From Ophiura sarsii (taxonomy: Eukaryota; Echinodermata; Ophiuroidea; Amphilepidida; Ophiuridae), in contig CM069447.1 in assembly GCA_035610835.1 (NCBI GenBank), forward strand, positions 16,387,992 to 16,451,991: a stretch of 64,000 bases of DNA, in the 5' to 3' direction. Position numbers and translations under genes: made by a program. Positions within the stretch are counted from its first letter, which is position 1. Each line of letters opens with the position of its first letter. Shown piece by piece: positions 37,101-41,361 of the stretch. The notes below the pieces were generated by a model that was not told where the DNA came from, made no database searches, and worked only from the letters and a program-made list of their open reading frames with translations.

Positions 37101-40100
37101 TACCCAAATATGAGTGATGTGTATCATTGAAAATAGGGTTGCGGCGCTATTTGTCGCTGTAGCGGGAAAAGTCAAGGGATAGGACCATGTTTTGACCGGT
37201 GATTTAGAGAGTTGAGATAATTTTCCGTATTTTGAGAGCAAACAGTGTCTCTCAAGTACTGCAGAATATTTCAAAATATGACCATGAAAATGACTCTAAA
37301 CACGTCTGAAAATGCGCCACGTATAATTTACGGAGTGTCCCACGCATAAATATTCAACAGGGTTTTCCAAATTTTGGTAAAATATTCAAAAAATTGAAGA
37401 CAAATGCTTGAATTTGATATCAAACACTATATCTCAAGTTTTGTAGAAAGCGCCACAATAGCACCGTGAACATGACTGTCAACACTCAATTTTCATGAAG
37501 CGTATGTTTGGTGGTGCGCCCCCTTAAGGGTGCACACCACTATTACAGTCCAACGCCCAGCTTCCGTCGATCGCGATCACGAATGTAGTTCCTAAATAAC
37601 GGAAAGAATGGTGAATATTGACATGATATGTCATTCAAAATGATTGAATTTGGTCTATATTTATTCACTGAAGTGTACCTGAGATAATTCGAATGAAAAG
37701 AGTATACATCTACTGTTTTATTTGAAAATATTGGCGGAGGGATACACATTGGTCACAACGGGCTACAAGGTCTAATTTCGTGTTAAAAAATACTACTCCG
37801 TATAAAGGGGGAAATATAAAAAAATGTAAACGGTCACCCCCATCTGAGTTTTTGACCCAGGTAAGATCTATGTGTGTTAATAAATATTCCAAGATTTCAT
37901 TAAATGAGTCGCAAGGTAACTCAAGATATTGCCGTTTTCCCGAGGCATCTTTCCCATAGAAACACACGTTAGCGCGTAATAGTGGTATGCACCCTCATAC
38001 GGCATTATTACTTTCTGTTGAAAACTGGACCATTTAAGGGGTCATCCATCATTTTGGCCATTTACAGATGCGTACAATGCGTACGTAACAGGGGGGCAGG
38101 GGGTAAAAATATACCCTAAGCCTACGTAACTTAAATGGCGATCTTGAGAGGCAGGCATTTTTTTATCATATCATCAATAACTCATCCTAAATTTACAGAG
38201 GTCCAAGGCGAGAAACTAAAGGCCCCCACGCAGACACTCCGATTGGTGGAAACAACCCGTATGGAGAGCGCCCTCTCTCTGCACGACAACCTAGCAATAC
38301 AGCAGCTCTACTGCGAGCACTCGACGAGCTCGATGACGCCTCGCACATACCAGAAGGGTTGATTGTGGACATGCCGGTCTGGAAACGTATGTGTGGATTG
38401 AGGAGGGCTAAGGTGGTCAGTGAGCAAGAGGTAAGGAATTCTAATTTTCGTGCGATTACATTTTCGCGCTTTGCCGACATTCAGCCATTTCGCTTGTTTT
38501 TAAATTCGCTATTTGGAATTTCATTACATAGACTTATACACAAAATAAATATGTTTGTGTCTTTTTATTTTCGCCGTAGTTGCTTGAAGCGCGGAAAGGA
38601 CGAAAATTAATAAAGCGCGAAAATGTCCACGTTTACAGTATCACAAACCAAGTCCTTATTTCCTAAAAGTTAACATTAATTTTAACACTTTCCTCGCAGC
38701 AGACGACAGTTCCAAAGCTGCGCAAAATGTTTTAAAAAAGTTAAAATTTGTGAATTTTATCACCGTATTTGGAATCACTGTAATAAATGGATTAAAATAA
38801 GTACAAACATGCCTAGTTTTGATTGGTTCAGTAATTCTTGAGATGAGGCTTTGAAATTTAGGAAAGTTTTTCTGAAAATTCTGTTTACATGCTTGATATC
38901 CACATTCAAAATTCCACTTTGTTGCGATTCTTTTTTGGCAGGTCAAAGCCCAAGCCTTGACATTGGCCGACATGAACGCTTTCTTACAAAGGAGACAGGA
39001 GGAAGAAGAGAATCTAAAGACTGAGATGGATGACATTATGGAGGAACTTAACAGGTGAGTTAGTAGGAGTGTTATTAGTCACACTTTCCACGCAGCAGAC
39101 GACATTCAAAAATTTCAAAAAAAATTCAAAATGTTCACAATTATTAAATTTTATCACCATATTTGGAATCACTGTGAAAAATGCGTTGGAATAAGTACAA
39201 ACATGCCTAGTATTGGTTCAGTCATTTTGTTTTATGTCTGCGTGCAAAAGTAATCCATGCCTAAGCATTATGGAGGAACTTAACAGGTGAGTGGTTGGAG
39301 TCACTTTCCACGCGGCAGTCATCTGCAGACGACATTCCAAAATTTCACAATTTTTTCTCTCAAAGATTTCACAATTATTGAATTTCATCACCATATTTGG
39401 AATCACTGTGAAAAATGCTTTGGAATAAGTACAAACATGCCTAGTATTGGTTCAGTAATTCTTGAGAAGAGAATCTGAAGACTGAAATGGATGATATCAT
39501 GGAGGAACTTAACAGGTGAGTAGTAGGAGTGTTAGTAATACTTTCACCGCCGACATTCCAAAATTTCACACAATTTATCAATTTATTGAATTTCATCACC
39601 ATATTTGGAATCACTGTGAGAAATGCAATAAAATAAGTACAAACATGCCTAGTATTGGTTCAGTAATTCTTGACAAGAGAATCTGAAGACTGAAATGGAT
39701 GACATCATGGAGGAACTTAACAGGTGAGGGGTAGGAGTGTAATTAGTAACACTTTCCACGCCGACATTCCAAAATTTCACAAATATTTTCAAAGACTTCA
39801 CAATTATTGAATTTCATCACCATATTTGGAATCACCATGATAAATGCATATATGGAATAAGTACAAATATGCCTAGTATTGGTCCAGTAATTCTTGAGAA
39901 GAGAATCTGAAGAATGAGATGGGTGACATCATGGAGGAACTTAACAGGTGATTTATAGTAGGAGTGTTAGTAACTCTTTCCAGGTGGCAGACATCTGCAG
40001 ACGACATTCCAAAATTTCACAATTATTGAATTTCATTATCATATTTGGAATCACAATGAGAAACGCATTGGAATAAGTACAGACATGCCTAGTATTTTTA

Positions 40101-41293
40101 TTTTTAAACTTAATATGTCGCAAAAATCTGCAAAAATTCAGAATTTTGTTAAAAATGTGTTGAACACATTTTTCGCCAGATTTGCGGCCAATTTTTTTCT
40201 TCAAATTAGTGAACAAAAATTGTCGAGGGAGCACAGCACCAAGACGCTCTCCATAGACTTTACTGTTAAAAAAGGCTTACTTAAATGGCTCTAGTTTCTA
40301 AATTAGCCATAAAATTTCAATGAAATTTTGATATGTTTTACTCACAAGGGTAATCTACAACATATCTCAATATGAAGCAAACTTTCTCGTGCACTTTTTT
40401 TGCTATAAGCCGCCGCATAACAACGTAGTGATATGCCTACCTAAATTCGGTCTCCAGTCTGGATATCACCGCGTGTGTAAATCGGTCCGTGAAATTAAAA
40501 TTGACCTCAAATCACCTAGTTTAAATGTCAGAACATCAACTACACATTTCAAACACAACATATTAGTGAAAAATTATATCATAAACCGTCAAAAAATAAC
40601 TCTCTTTCCCGCCAAATAGGAACTATTGTCGTACTCAACTTTGATTGATCGCGACGATAGCGTGTCGCGATACCTATTTAGGTATGTGCTCCCTCGACAG
40701 ATTTTGGTCAAAAAAACAGCTGATTTTACATGACTTTGAAAAAGAAATTCTAACAAAAAATCAAAAAAAAATTCTTGAAAAACGCAAAAAGTGGGTCGGT
40801 CGTGACCGTAAAACAGGGTGTGTTTTTTTCGTCACCTTATTTAGCCACATTTTAAAGTAATTTAGCACAAATGTCTGCTGGTTTCTAATATTTCAGGGAA
40901 TTTCAGATTTGCCACCTGATATAAATATCATATGCCTGGGTGTGACATATCCTCATTTGTTTTCTTTATTTCGACAGATTTTCGGTCACAAAACGGCTGA
41001 TTTTACATGATTTGAGAAACAAATTCTAAAAAAAAAAAAACCACTTGAATCCAAAAGATTCCAATTCAATTAACTAAGACATAAAGGTATTAAAGGTGTG
41101 TGACATATCCTCATTGTTTATTCTTTCGTGTAGATTGCGAGACGATCGTCTACGTTTCAGTTGCAATCTTCAAGTGCAGTTCCTTCTCAAGCAAGGTCAA
41201 GTGGAGGTCATCAGCGGTCCGTTTATACCGGAGTATGACGATAGCATCTTGGTGCATCGTAGCGTCGTGGAGGATCTTAATGGCACTATACGG
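873..41293 (+). CDS. CFAP43: CFAP43-like cilia- and flagella-associated protein, 19 internal exons, partial at both ends
   Basis: Nineteen exons with GT-AG borders join into one 888-codon frame with no stop; the lengths sum to 2664 nt and all phases agree. Exon 1 encodes WD-repeat-like sequence (Ser-Pro-Asp-Gly-Leu-Leu-Ala-Leu-Arg-Asp, then a TCGAGDGVVACYKW strand). From exon 3 on the protein is highly charged and helical, typical coiled coil, with an acidic linker in exon 10 and a basic RRPR segment in exon 16. Known for the family: CFAP43 and CFAP44 form a tether/tether-head complex linking inner dynein arms to the axonemal doublet, and are needed for sperm flagella and motile cilia. Human CFAP43 is about 1,665 residues, so this is the middle to near the C-terminus. 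The call rests on remembered similarity of several exons (SLGAQYGGAN, GDNARERALDMMMGGVLE, GERPLSA); CFAP44 is the main alternative. The final C-terminal exons were not found. Introns are loaded with transposons and with extra copies of exon pieces. Confidence 0.82.
1154..1405 (+). other. Intron 1 of window
   Basis: Short intron of 252 nt with a C-run near 1236 and a pyrimidine-rich acceptor (CTTGCTTTCAG). No other feature was seen. Confidence 0.7.
1406..1583 (+). CDS. CFAP43: CFAP43-like exon 2 of window
   Basis: The exon completes the split Asn codon from exon 1 and ends in phase 0 at AAG|GTAAGT. The product is Ser/Thr-rich (NFSSSGKNVATSAIEVARSH and onwards), a likely disordered linker between the propeller and the coiled-coil half. 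A diverged copy of its middle part lies downstream at about 1607-1664. Confidence 0.85.
1607..1664 (+). pseudogene. Partial duplicate of exon 2 inside intron 2
   Basis: This stretch matches exon 2 at about 1456-1514: both contain CCCATAAT, then GAAAGTCAGAAGATCAAGTG and TTGACTGGT. Substitutions cluster in the first half. It lacks its own acceptor and the expected frame, and is followed by GTATGT, which could act as a donor. It is best read as a duplicated, non-functional exon piece. Confidence 0.8.
1944..2414. mobile_element. Non-autonomous inverted-repeat element, family A, TTAA target site
   Basis: The 471-bp element starts GGGTGCACACCACTATTAC and ends in its inverse (GTAATAGTGGTGTGCACCC). 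It is flanked by TTAA at 1940-1943 and 2415-2418. Other copies lie at 32960-33428 and 37528-37994, with a right-end piece at about 10100-10210. There is no coding capacity. TTAA duplication is the signature of piggyBac-type insertion; assignment to that superfamily is inference. Confidence 0.85.
2885..2992 (+). CDS. CFAP43: CFAP43-like exon 3 of window
   Basis: 36 codons, phase 0 at both ends (TTTTTTCAG acceptor, GAG|GTAAGA donor). The product begins EKQTALERALEQDEIYMTPT and ends WREGKEME. This is the start of the charged helical region. Confidence 0.83.
2993..4556 (+). other. Intron 3, repeat-derived
   Basis: Contains a dispersed AT-rich repeat with poly-A/poly-T blocks near 3380-3470 and 3895-3985; its two ends are inverted (ACAAACATTTTTTTTTTT type against AAAAAAATGTTTGGTTGCCC). 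This suggests a palindromic element of about 620 bp (3370-3990). No exon was recognised. Confidence 0.5.
4557..4634 (+). CDS. CFAP43: CFAP43-like exon 4 of window
   Basis: 26 codons in phase 0 (GACTAG acceptor, ACG|GTATGT donor) encoding ALRSEDMEYADVKKDLRNEI followed by RELRRT. Strong heptad character: coiled coil. Confidence 0.83.
5819..5893 (-). repeat. tRNA-derived SINE head
   Basis: Read on the minus strand, the sequence has an A-box-like TGGTATGGTGG and a B-box-like GGTTCAATTCC with tRNA spacing. The anticodon stem does not pair and the acceptor stem is poor, so this is a relic and not a working tRNA. Confidence 0.5.
6927..7180. mobile_element. Inverted-repeat element with GGCCAAAC ends
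   Basis: The ends are GGCCAAACAAAGAAGAAAGT and the inverse of it near 7150-7176 (CTTCTTATTTGTTTGGCC), each followed inward by a CTGTCTCAGAA motif. A related copy in the opposite orientation is at 18905-19258. Immediately left (6895-6926) another end with the same motif abuts it, giving a short palindrome. Confidence 0.65.
8081..8099 (+). repeat. G homopolymer run
   Basis: Nineteen consecutive G residues. Similar long G or C runs recur across the window. Confidence 0.95.
8534..8659 (+). CDS. CFAP43: CFAP43-like exon 5 of window
   Basis: 42 codons in phase 0 (CCTTTCAG acceptor, CAG|GTAAGC donor). The product reads IQTMMKNNETLPDIEKLGHD, then EFNLDAEEQQRLQSEGELRV and EQ. It is acidic and helical, and is among the stretches that most resemble CFAP43. 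Confidence 0.87.
8660..10493 (+). other. Intron 5
   Basis: Mostly unassigned AT-rich DNA. A right-end fragment of family A (containing GAGTTGCAAGGTAACGTGAG and ending GCATGCACCC) lies at about 10100-10210. A TTCGCGAATT-type inverted-repeat piece lies at 10240-10390. Confidence 0.5.
10100..10210. mobile_element. Truncated family A element (right end)
   Basis: Shares the GAGTTGCAAGGTAACNNGAG motif, the CCCATNGAAA motif and the terminal GTGGCATGCACCC with the full copies at 33340-33428 and 37905-37994. The left end is missing. Confidence 0.6.
10494..10598 (+). CDS. CFAP43: CFAP43-like exon 6 of window
   Basis: 35 codons in phase 0 (TTATCAAAG acceptor, AAG|GTAAGT donor): IREEMEMEDLAKTYLRELIK then NECWDSMDVKGRSIK. 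The ECWDSM...VKGRS segment is a characteristic non-coiled-coil island of this protein. Confidence 0.88.
11760..12900 (+). repeat. Tandem repeat array in the left palindrome arm
   Basis: Units of roughly 150-190 bp recur with a CCAAAATGGCC-type box, a CCATAAAATGGGATAATATC-type box, and GGGATGTATGTATTAGACCA followed by CTAGTAACTCATA. The inverse array occupies about 13560-14510. Confidence 0.8.
12890..13222 (-). repeat. tRNA-like SINE inserted in the left palindrome arm
   Basis: On the minus strand there is an A-box-like TGGTCTAGCGGA and a B-box-like GAGTTCGAGCCCC followed by GCTACGGCTAACATG. The right arm lacks this block, so it was inserted after the arms formed. A relative is at about 19300-19645. 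Confidence 0.65.
13560..14510 (-). repeat. Inverse tandem repeat array in the right palindrome arm
   Basis: Mirror copy of the array at 11760-12900, with the GGCGGCCATTTTGG boxes in reverse. Single-base differences and short indels between the arms show that they have drifted moderately. Confidence 0.8.
16340..16456 (+). CDS. CFAP43: CFAP43-like exon 7 of window (first of three copies)
   Basis: 39 codons in phase 0 (GTCACCAG acceptor, GCT|GTAAGT donor): AFHNTLEVSNYPMRARSREE then KEELAFVTNMRGIEVAEMA. The SNYPMR..SREEKEEL segment resembles CFAP43. Two further tandem copies follow at 16548-16652 and 16744-16848. Confidence 0.87.
16548..16652 (+). CDS. CFAP43: Second copy of exon 7, possible alternative exon
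   Basis: A candidate acceptor AATAG at 16543-16547 and donor GTAAGT at 16653 enclose 35 codons in phase 0, with no stop. They read VMVSNYPLRVRNREEKQELV then FVTHNMRGIEVAEMA. Relative to exon 7 it lacks the AFHNTLE start and has one extra His (THNM). It would keep the frame if skipped, swapped or included. The acceptor has a weak pyrimidine tract, so use is uncertain. Confidence 0.5.
16744..16848 (+). pseudogene. Third copy of exon 7, probably not spliced
   Basis: The coding part is intact (VSNYPLRVRNREEKQELAFV and onward) and the donor GTAAGT at 16849 remains. The acceptor position reads ATAAG|TTATGG, one base short of copy 2, which puts a stop (TGA) in the first codons. Confidence 0.65.
17626..17707 (-). 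tRNA. tRNA-Ser-like sequence, probably pseudogene
   Basis: On the minus strand it has an A box (TGGCCGAGCGG), a long variable arm and a B box (GGTTCGAATCC) over 82 nt, the usual length of a serine tRNA. The acceptor arms GTAGTTA and TGAATAC pair with one mismatch and one G-T. The anticodon-loop region reads CTAGTAA, giving AGT where a Ser tRNA would carry AGA; the anticodon stem is also damaged. It is either a decayed tRNA or the head of a tRNA-derived SINE. Confidence 0.55.
18844..18888 (+). CDS. CFAP43: CFAP43-like exon 8 of window
   Basis: A 15-codon micro-exon in phase 0 (TATCTTTCAG acceptor, AAG|GTAGGT donor): ARKEILDVQPKANTK. It continues the helical MRGIEVAEMA segment of exon 7. Confidence 0.8.
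18905..19258. mobile_element. Inverted-repeat element with GGCC(A/T)AAAC ends
   Basis: The left end reads AACAAACAAAGAAGAAGGTC then TGTCTCAGAAGCCCGCCCGC; the right end has CTAAGACAGACTTTCC then TCTTTGTTTGGCCTAA. Same family as 6927-7180. Confidence 0.65.
19300..19645 (-). repeat. tRNA-like SINE
   Basis: On the minus strand there is an A-box-like TGGTCGAGTTGA, a B-box-like GAGTTCTAGCCC and then CTACGGCCAACATG. The tail contains TATATAGCGCTTTCCACAAT on the plus strand. Related to the insert at 12890-13222. Confidence 0.6.
19797..19835 (+). CDS. CFAP43: CFAP43-like exon 9 of window
   Basis: A 13-codon micro-exon in phase 0 (TCTAATCAG acceptor, AGA|GTAGGT donor): KLLQLLSERFQSR. It links exon 8 to the acidic exon 10. 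It is the least certain exon because of its size, but reading frame and splice sites agree. Confidence 0.68.
20704..21030 (+). pseudogene. LINE reverse-transcriptase fragment, interrupted
   Basis: The translation LSPTLFNMYAEYIMRNALNN (RT motif with the usual leading G-C-P lost) continues to WNGGLSIGGWQLS. It resumes after about 125 bp at 20946 with LRYPDDTTLLTATLEDFQ, where the catalytic box is YPDD where YADD/FADD is expected. The inserted block holds CGACGTCGACG-type palindromes. It is a 5'- and 3'-truncated non-LTR retrotransposon relic. Confidence 0.8.
21513..22185. mobile_element. 673-bp element with TCGTCGTGCGAG terminal inverted repeats and internal tandem repeats
   Basis: The left end TCGTCGTGCGAGTGCAACAA is the exact inverse of the right end (TTGTTGCACTCGCACGACGA). 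Inside, a unit of about 70 bp containing GTGCAATAATAACGTATCTG and TTGTTGTTGCACTCTGATTT recurs about four times (21700-21970). The target duplication is not clear. Confidence 0.8.
22204..22440. mobile_element. Family C element with TTAA flanks
   Basis: A 237-bp copy with terminal CACTTACCACGCG and CGCGTGGAAGCG, flanked by TTAA at 22200-22203 and 22441-22444. The interior carries AAGTACAAACATGCC-type sequence as CATGTTTGTACTTATTTTAA. Confidence 0.8.
22512..22757. mobile_element. Family C element, inverted relative to its neighbour
   Basis: Opposite orientation to 22204-22440; contains GTACAAACATGCCTAGTATT and ends CCACATGGAAAGTGTTAA. The left terminal repeat is mutated. It ends about 33 bp before exon 10, so the branch-point and polypyrimidine region of that acceptor lies right next to the transposon. 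Confidence 0.7.
22791..22961 (+). CDS. CFAP43: CFAP43-like exon 10 of window
   Basis: 57 codons in phase 0 (TTTACTCTAG acceptor, CAG|GTAAGG donor). It opens with an acidic linker, GGEGEEGDDESEEGEKREQP, then SLGAQYGGANELFYSQFELH and TRQQKRNQIVLLQ. The SLGAQYGGAN motif is one of the best family signatures. Confidence 0.9.
23431..23619. mobile_element. Short palindromic element
   Basis: Arms: ATAAGCTACTTGCACGGTAC and, inverted, GCGTGCAAGTAGCGTAT; also GAAAGCGAGGCTCTCCCCTC against GAGGGGAGAGCTTCGCTTTC. GC-rich centre with CGTGACGCGG. Confidence 0.75.
23839..23861 (+). repeat. G homopolymer run
   Basis: Twenty-three consecutive G residues between T-rich sequence and an AT-rich repeat. Confidence 0.95.
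24094..24300 (+). CDS. CFAP43: CFAP43-like exon 11 of window
   Basis: 69 codons in phase 0 (CATGTCCAG acceptor, GAG|GTAAGT donor): DAIHRIKEAFNKGFTDVFKQ, REQEIARIGEKNQRIAKILE, then MWQPEMDSSEKPEKLLTVEE. Long amphipathic helix followed by the conserved W-x-P...PE..LTV(D/E)(D/E)-type stretch. Confidence 0.9.
24301..26631 (+). other. Intron 11
   Basis: Contains fragments of family C (24655-24735, 24865-25018), a repeated TGATGTATATTAAAGTATAC block at 24776 and 25637, a repeated GCGGTTTGCGTNCGCACC block at 25226 and 25373, and otherwise AT-rich unassigned DNA. A G-rich run sits at about 26520. Confidence 0.55.
26632..26802 (+). CDS. CFAP43: CFAP43-like exon 12 of window
   Basis: 57 codons in phase 0 (GTTGACACTAG acceptor, AAA|GTATGT donor): VKVAKYVSPEQKAKMEEEER, KEADRREKEKGDNARERALD, then MMMGGVLEIKKEDELKK. 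The GDNARERALD-MMGGVLE segment is strongly characteristic. Confidence 0.92.
26803..28107 (+). other. Intron 12 with a 141-bp tandem array carrying splice acceptors
   Basis: From about 27100 the intron is a tandem array reaching the exon 13 acceptor. Left of it there is AT-rich repeat sequence ending GGTCGGTCGGGCCCGTAGAA. Confidence 0.85.
27112..28119 (+). repeat. Tandem array duplicating the exon 13 acceptor
   Basis: The block GCAGCATTTAACCATAGTG, CTATGTTCTATTCCAG and GATGTTCCTATT occurs eight times. The first base after the AG falls at 27159, 27249, 27403, 27544, 27685, 27826, 27967 and 28108. The last five intervals are exactly 141 bp and the first two are 90 and 154. Only the last copy continues into the exon; in the others GATGTTCCTATT is followed by non-coding sequence with an in-frame stop after about 12 codons. 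Confidence 0.95.
28108..28236 (+). CDS. CFAP43: CFAP43-like exon 13 of window
   Basis: 43 codons in phase 0 (TCTATTCCAG acceptor, AAG|GTACCG donor): DVPIPIFTTAKSQDEWTDEE, KKAYGDYEKKCKELSEEREK, YKK. A short linker then coiled coil. The acceptor and first 12 nt are present seven more times upstream. The donor is weak after +3 and is followed within 8 nt by TTAGGCAAAAAAAG, which resembles a transposon end. Confidence 0.88.
28237..28866 (+). other. Intron 13
   Basis: A possible inverted-repeat element spans about 28244-28584 (TTAGGCAAAAAAAG at the left, TTTGTTTGGCCTAA at the right). A fragment of exon 14 lies at 28713-28755. Confidence 0.5.
28713..28755 (+). pseudogene. Partial duplicate of exon 14
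   Basis: AATTTTGACGACAAATT, one change, ATGACTCTGTTCAACAA repeats exon 14 at about 28918-28958 with few changes. There are no splice sites around it. Confidence 0.8.
28867..28986 (+). CDS. CFAP43: CFAP43-like exon 14 of window
   Basis: 40 codons in phase 0 (CGCCACAG acceptor, CAG|GTAGGG donor): TLEAELKKLQTIIEDTTTNF then DDKLMTLFNKKIKTEMVIFQ. Coiled coil followed by the conserved NFD..L..LF...(K/R)...EM motif. Confidence 0.9.
29584..29814. mobile_element. Family C element, intact, TTAA flanks
   Basis: A 231-bp copy starting CACTTTCCACGCGGCA and ending TGCCGCGTGGAAAGTG, with TTAA at 29580-29583 and 29815-29818. This copy best defines the family length and ends. Confidence 0.88.
29946..30060 (+). 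repeat. tRNA-derived SINE head
   Basis: A-box-like TGGCTTAGTGGGTGG and B-box-like GATCGAATCCC at tRNA spacing, followed by a CGGTTCCCGGAGATTTAGTT tail. Internal Pol III promoter boxes are visible; stems are not well paired. Confidence 0.6.
30511..30618 (+). CDS. CFAP43: CFAP43-like exon 15 of window
   Basis: 36 codons in phase 0 (TATTTTCAAG acceptor, AAG|GTAATT donor): EELKILRLNHTLLIDEELDA then REEELNRRLNSKKTLK. Helical; LL.DEEL..RE..LN is characteristic. Confidence 0.88.
30619..31547 (+). other. Intron 15
   Basis: Poly-T rich dispersed repeat sequence (30640-30850, 31100-31250) and a fragment of exon 16 at 31387-31426. Confidence 0.55.
31387..31426 (+). pseudogene. Partial duplicate of exon 16
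   Basis: CAAGAAGTTAGTCGAGCAAT then ATCGTGACACGTACGACATC repeats exon 16 at about 31577-31616 with two or three silent-type differences. It sits in a transposon-like context and is followed by AAAAAATCAG instead of coding sequence. Confidence 0.85.
31548..31723 (+). CDS. CFAP43: CFAP43-like exon 16 of window
   Basis: 58 codons plus 2 nt (CATTTTAG acceptor, CG|GTGAGA donor, phase 2): SYAQQAVGQSKKLVEQYRDT, YDIRVAEDKVMEKNFRKEFP, DVNAAIVDQLTRSYRRRP then R. The F(R/K)KEF...VDQL....RRPR stretch is a conserved basic segment of CFAP43/44. Confidence 0.9.
32960..33428. mobile_element. Family A element, left copy
   Basis: GGGTGCACACCACTATTACA to GTAATAGTGGTATGCACCC. Left flank TCAT (32956-32959), right flank TTAA (33429-33432). 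Nearly identical to the copy at 37528-37994, same orientation. Confidence 0.88.
33841..33857 (+). repeat. G homopolymer run
   Basis: Seventeen consecutive G residues preceded by alternating TG. Confidence 0.95.
34506..35146. mobile_element. Family B element, left copy
   Basis: 641 bp, starting GGGGGCGCACCACCAAATCA and ending TTTGGTGGTGCGCCCCC. TTAA on the left (34502-34505), TTAT on the right. Nearly identical to 36883-37523 in the same orientation. Confidence 0.88.
35740..35990 (+). repeat. Interstitial telomere-like repeats
   Basis: Degenerate CCCTAA/CCCCAA/CCTAATC units over about 250 bp, with blocks such as CCCTAACCCTAACCC. Strictly (CCCTAA)n runs are short, so this is an old internal tract and not a chromosome end. 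Confidence 0.9.
36883..37523. mobile_element. Family B element, right copy
   Basis: Same ends and length as 34506-35146. CTAA on the left (36879-36882), TTAA on the right (37524-37527); that TTAA is shared with the next element. Confidence 0.88.
37528..37994. mobile_element. Family A element, right copy
   Basis: It abuts the family B copy at a single TTAA (37524-37527) and is followed by TCAT (37995-37998). Nearly identical to 32960-33428. Confidence 0.88.
38199..38430 (+). CDS. CFAP43: CFAP43-like exon 17 of window
   Basis: Completes the split Arg codon and codes for 77 more residues (TTTACAG acceptor, GAG|GTAAGG donor): GPRRETKGPHADTPIGGNNP, YGERPLSARQPSNTAALLRA, LDELDDASHIPEGL and VWKRMCGLRRAKVVSEQE. 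The NP.GERP, (L/M)DELDD and MPEGL..VW....RRAK.E.E-type motifs match the CFAP43 family. Confidence 0.92.
38431..38941 (+). other. Intron 17
   Basis: A TTTTCGCG-type inverted-repeat piece (38440-38640) and a family C copy (38684-38890). Confidence 0.6.
38942..39054 (+). CDS. CFAP43: CFAP43-like exon 18 of window
   Basis: 37 codons plus 2 nt (TTTTTTGGCAG acceptor, AG|GTGAGT donor): VKAQALTLADMNAFLQRRQE then EEENLKTEMDDIMEELNR. Coiled coil. Its last 20-50 nt and donor recur four times downstream. Confidence 0.9.
39055..39950 (+). repeat. Tandem array duplicating the exon 18 tail and donor
   Basis: ATGGAGGAACTTAACAG followed by a GTGA donor recurs with the GT at 39055, 39287, 39516, 39724 and 39948 (intervals 232, 229, 208, 224). 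Each unit also contains most of a family C element (GACATTCCAAAATTTCAC to TAAGTACAAACATGCCTAG). Longer copies keep GAGAATCTGAAGACTGAAAT upstream. None has an acceptor. Confidence 0.92.
39951..41133 (+). other. Rest of intron 18
   Basis: A last partial family C copy (39967-40097), then dispersed AT-rich repeat pieces containing CAGATTTTCGGTCA and ACGGCTGATTTTACATGA motifs at 40700, 40978. An inverted pair, GTCGAGGGAGCACA (40220) against TGTGCTCCCTCGACAG (40685), suggests an element of about 480 bp. Confidence 0.5.
41134..41293 (+). CDS. CFAP43: CFAP43-like exon 19 of window (last recognised)
   Basis: Completes a split Arg codon and codes for 53 residues (TTCGTGTAG acceptor, CGG|GTAAGC donor): LRDDRLRFSCNLQVQFLLKQ, GQVEVISGPFIPEYDDSILV, HRSVVEDLNGTIR. 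The R..VNL..Q.LLKQGQVE pattern matches CFAP43. The next exon should encode a further helical region of 150-200 residues and was not recognised in this window. Confidence 0.9.
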
Positions 41294-41361
41294 GTAAGCC
41301 TTACATCCTTGCAGGGGTCACACCACTAAATAGGGCTCCATAGGGATATGTACAAAAACAC

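Larger units (their letters stand above)
31724..38198 (+). other. Intron 16 with a composite-like transposon cluster
   Basis: A 6.5-kb intron. 31724-32955: AT-rich repeat pieces, including inverted ends near 32310 and 32880 (GGCC(A/T)...CGAGAAACT). 32960-37994: two family A copies outside two family B copies. Between the B copies are degenerate telomere-type repeats and G/C runs. 38036-38150: a fragment related to the element at 51091-51340 (GCGTACGTAAC). Confidence 0.65.

Noticed and set aside
32956..37998. Treating 32960-37994 as a segmental tandem duplication
   Set aside because: The order is A-B-B'-A', not A-B-A'-B', and the sequences between the copies are unrelated, so a simple tandem duplication does not fit.
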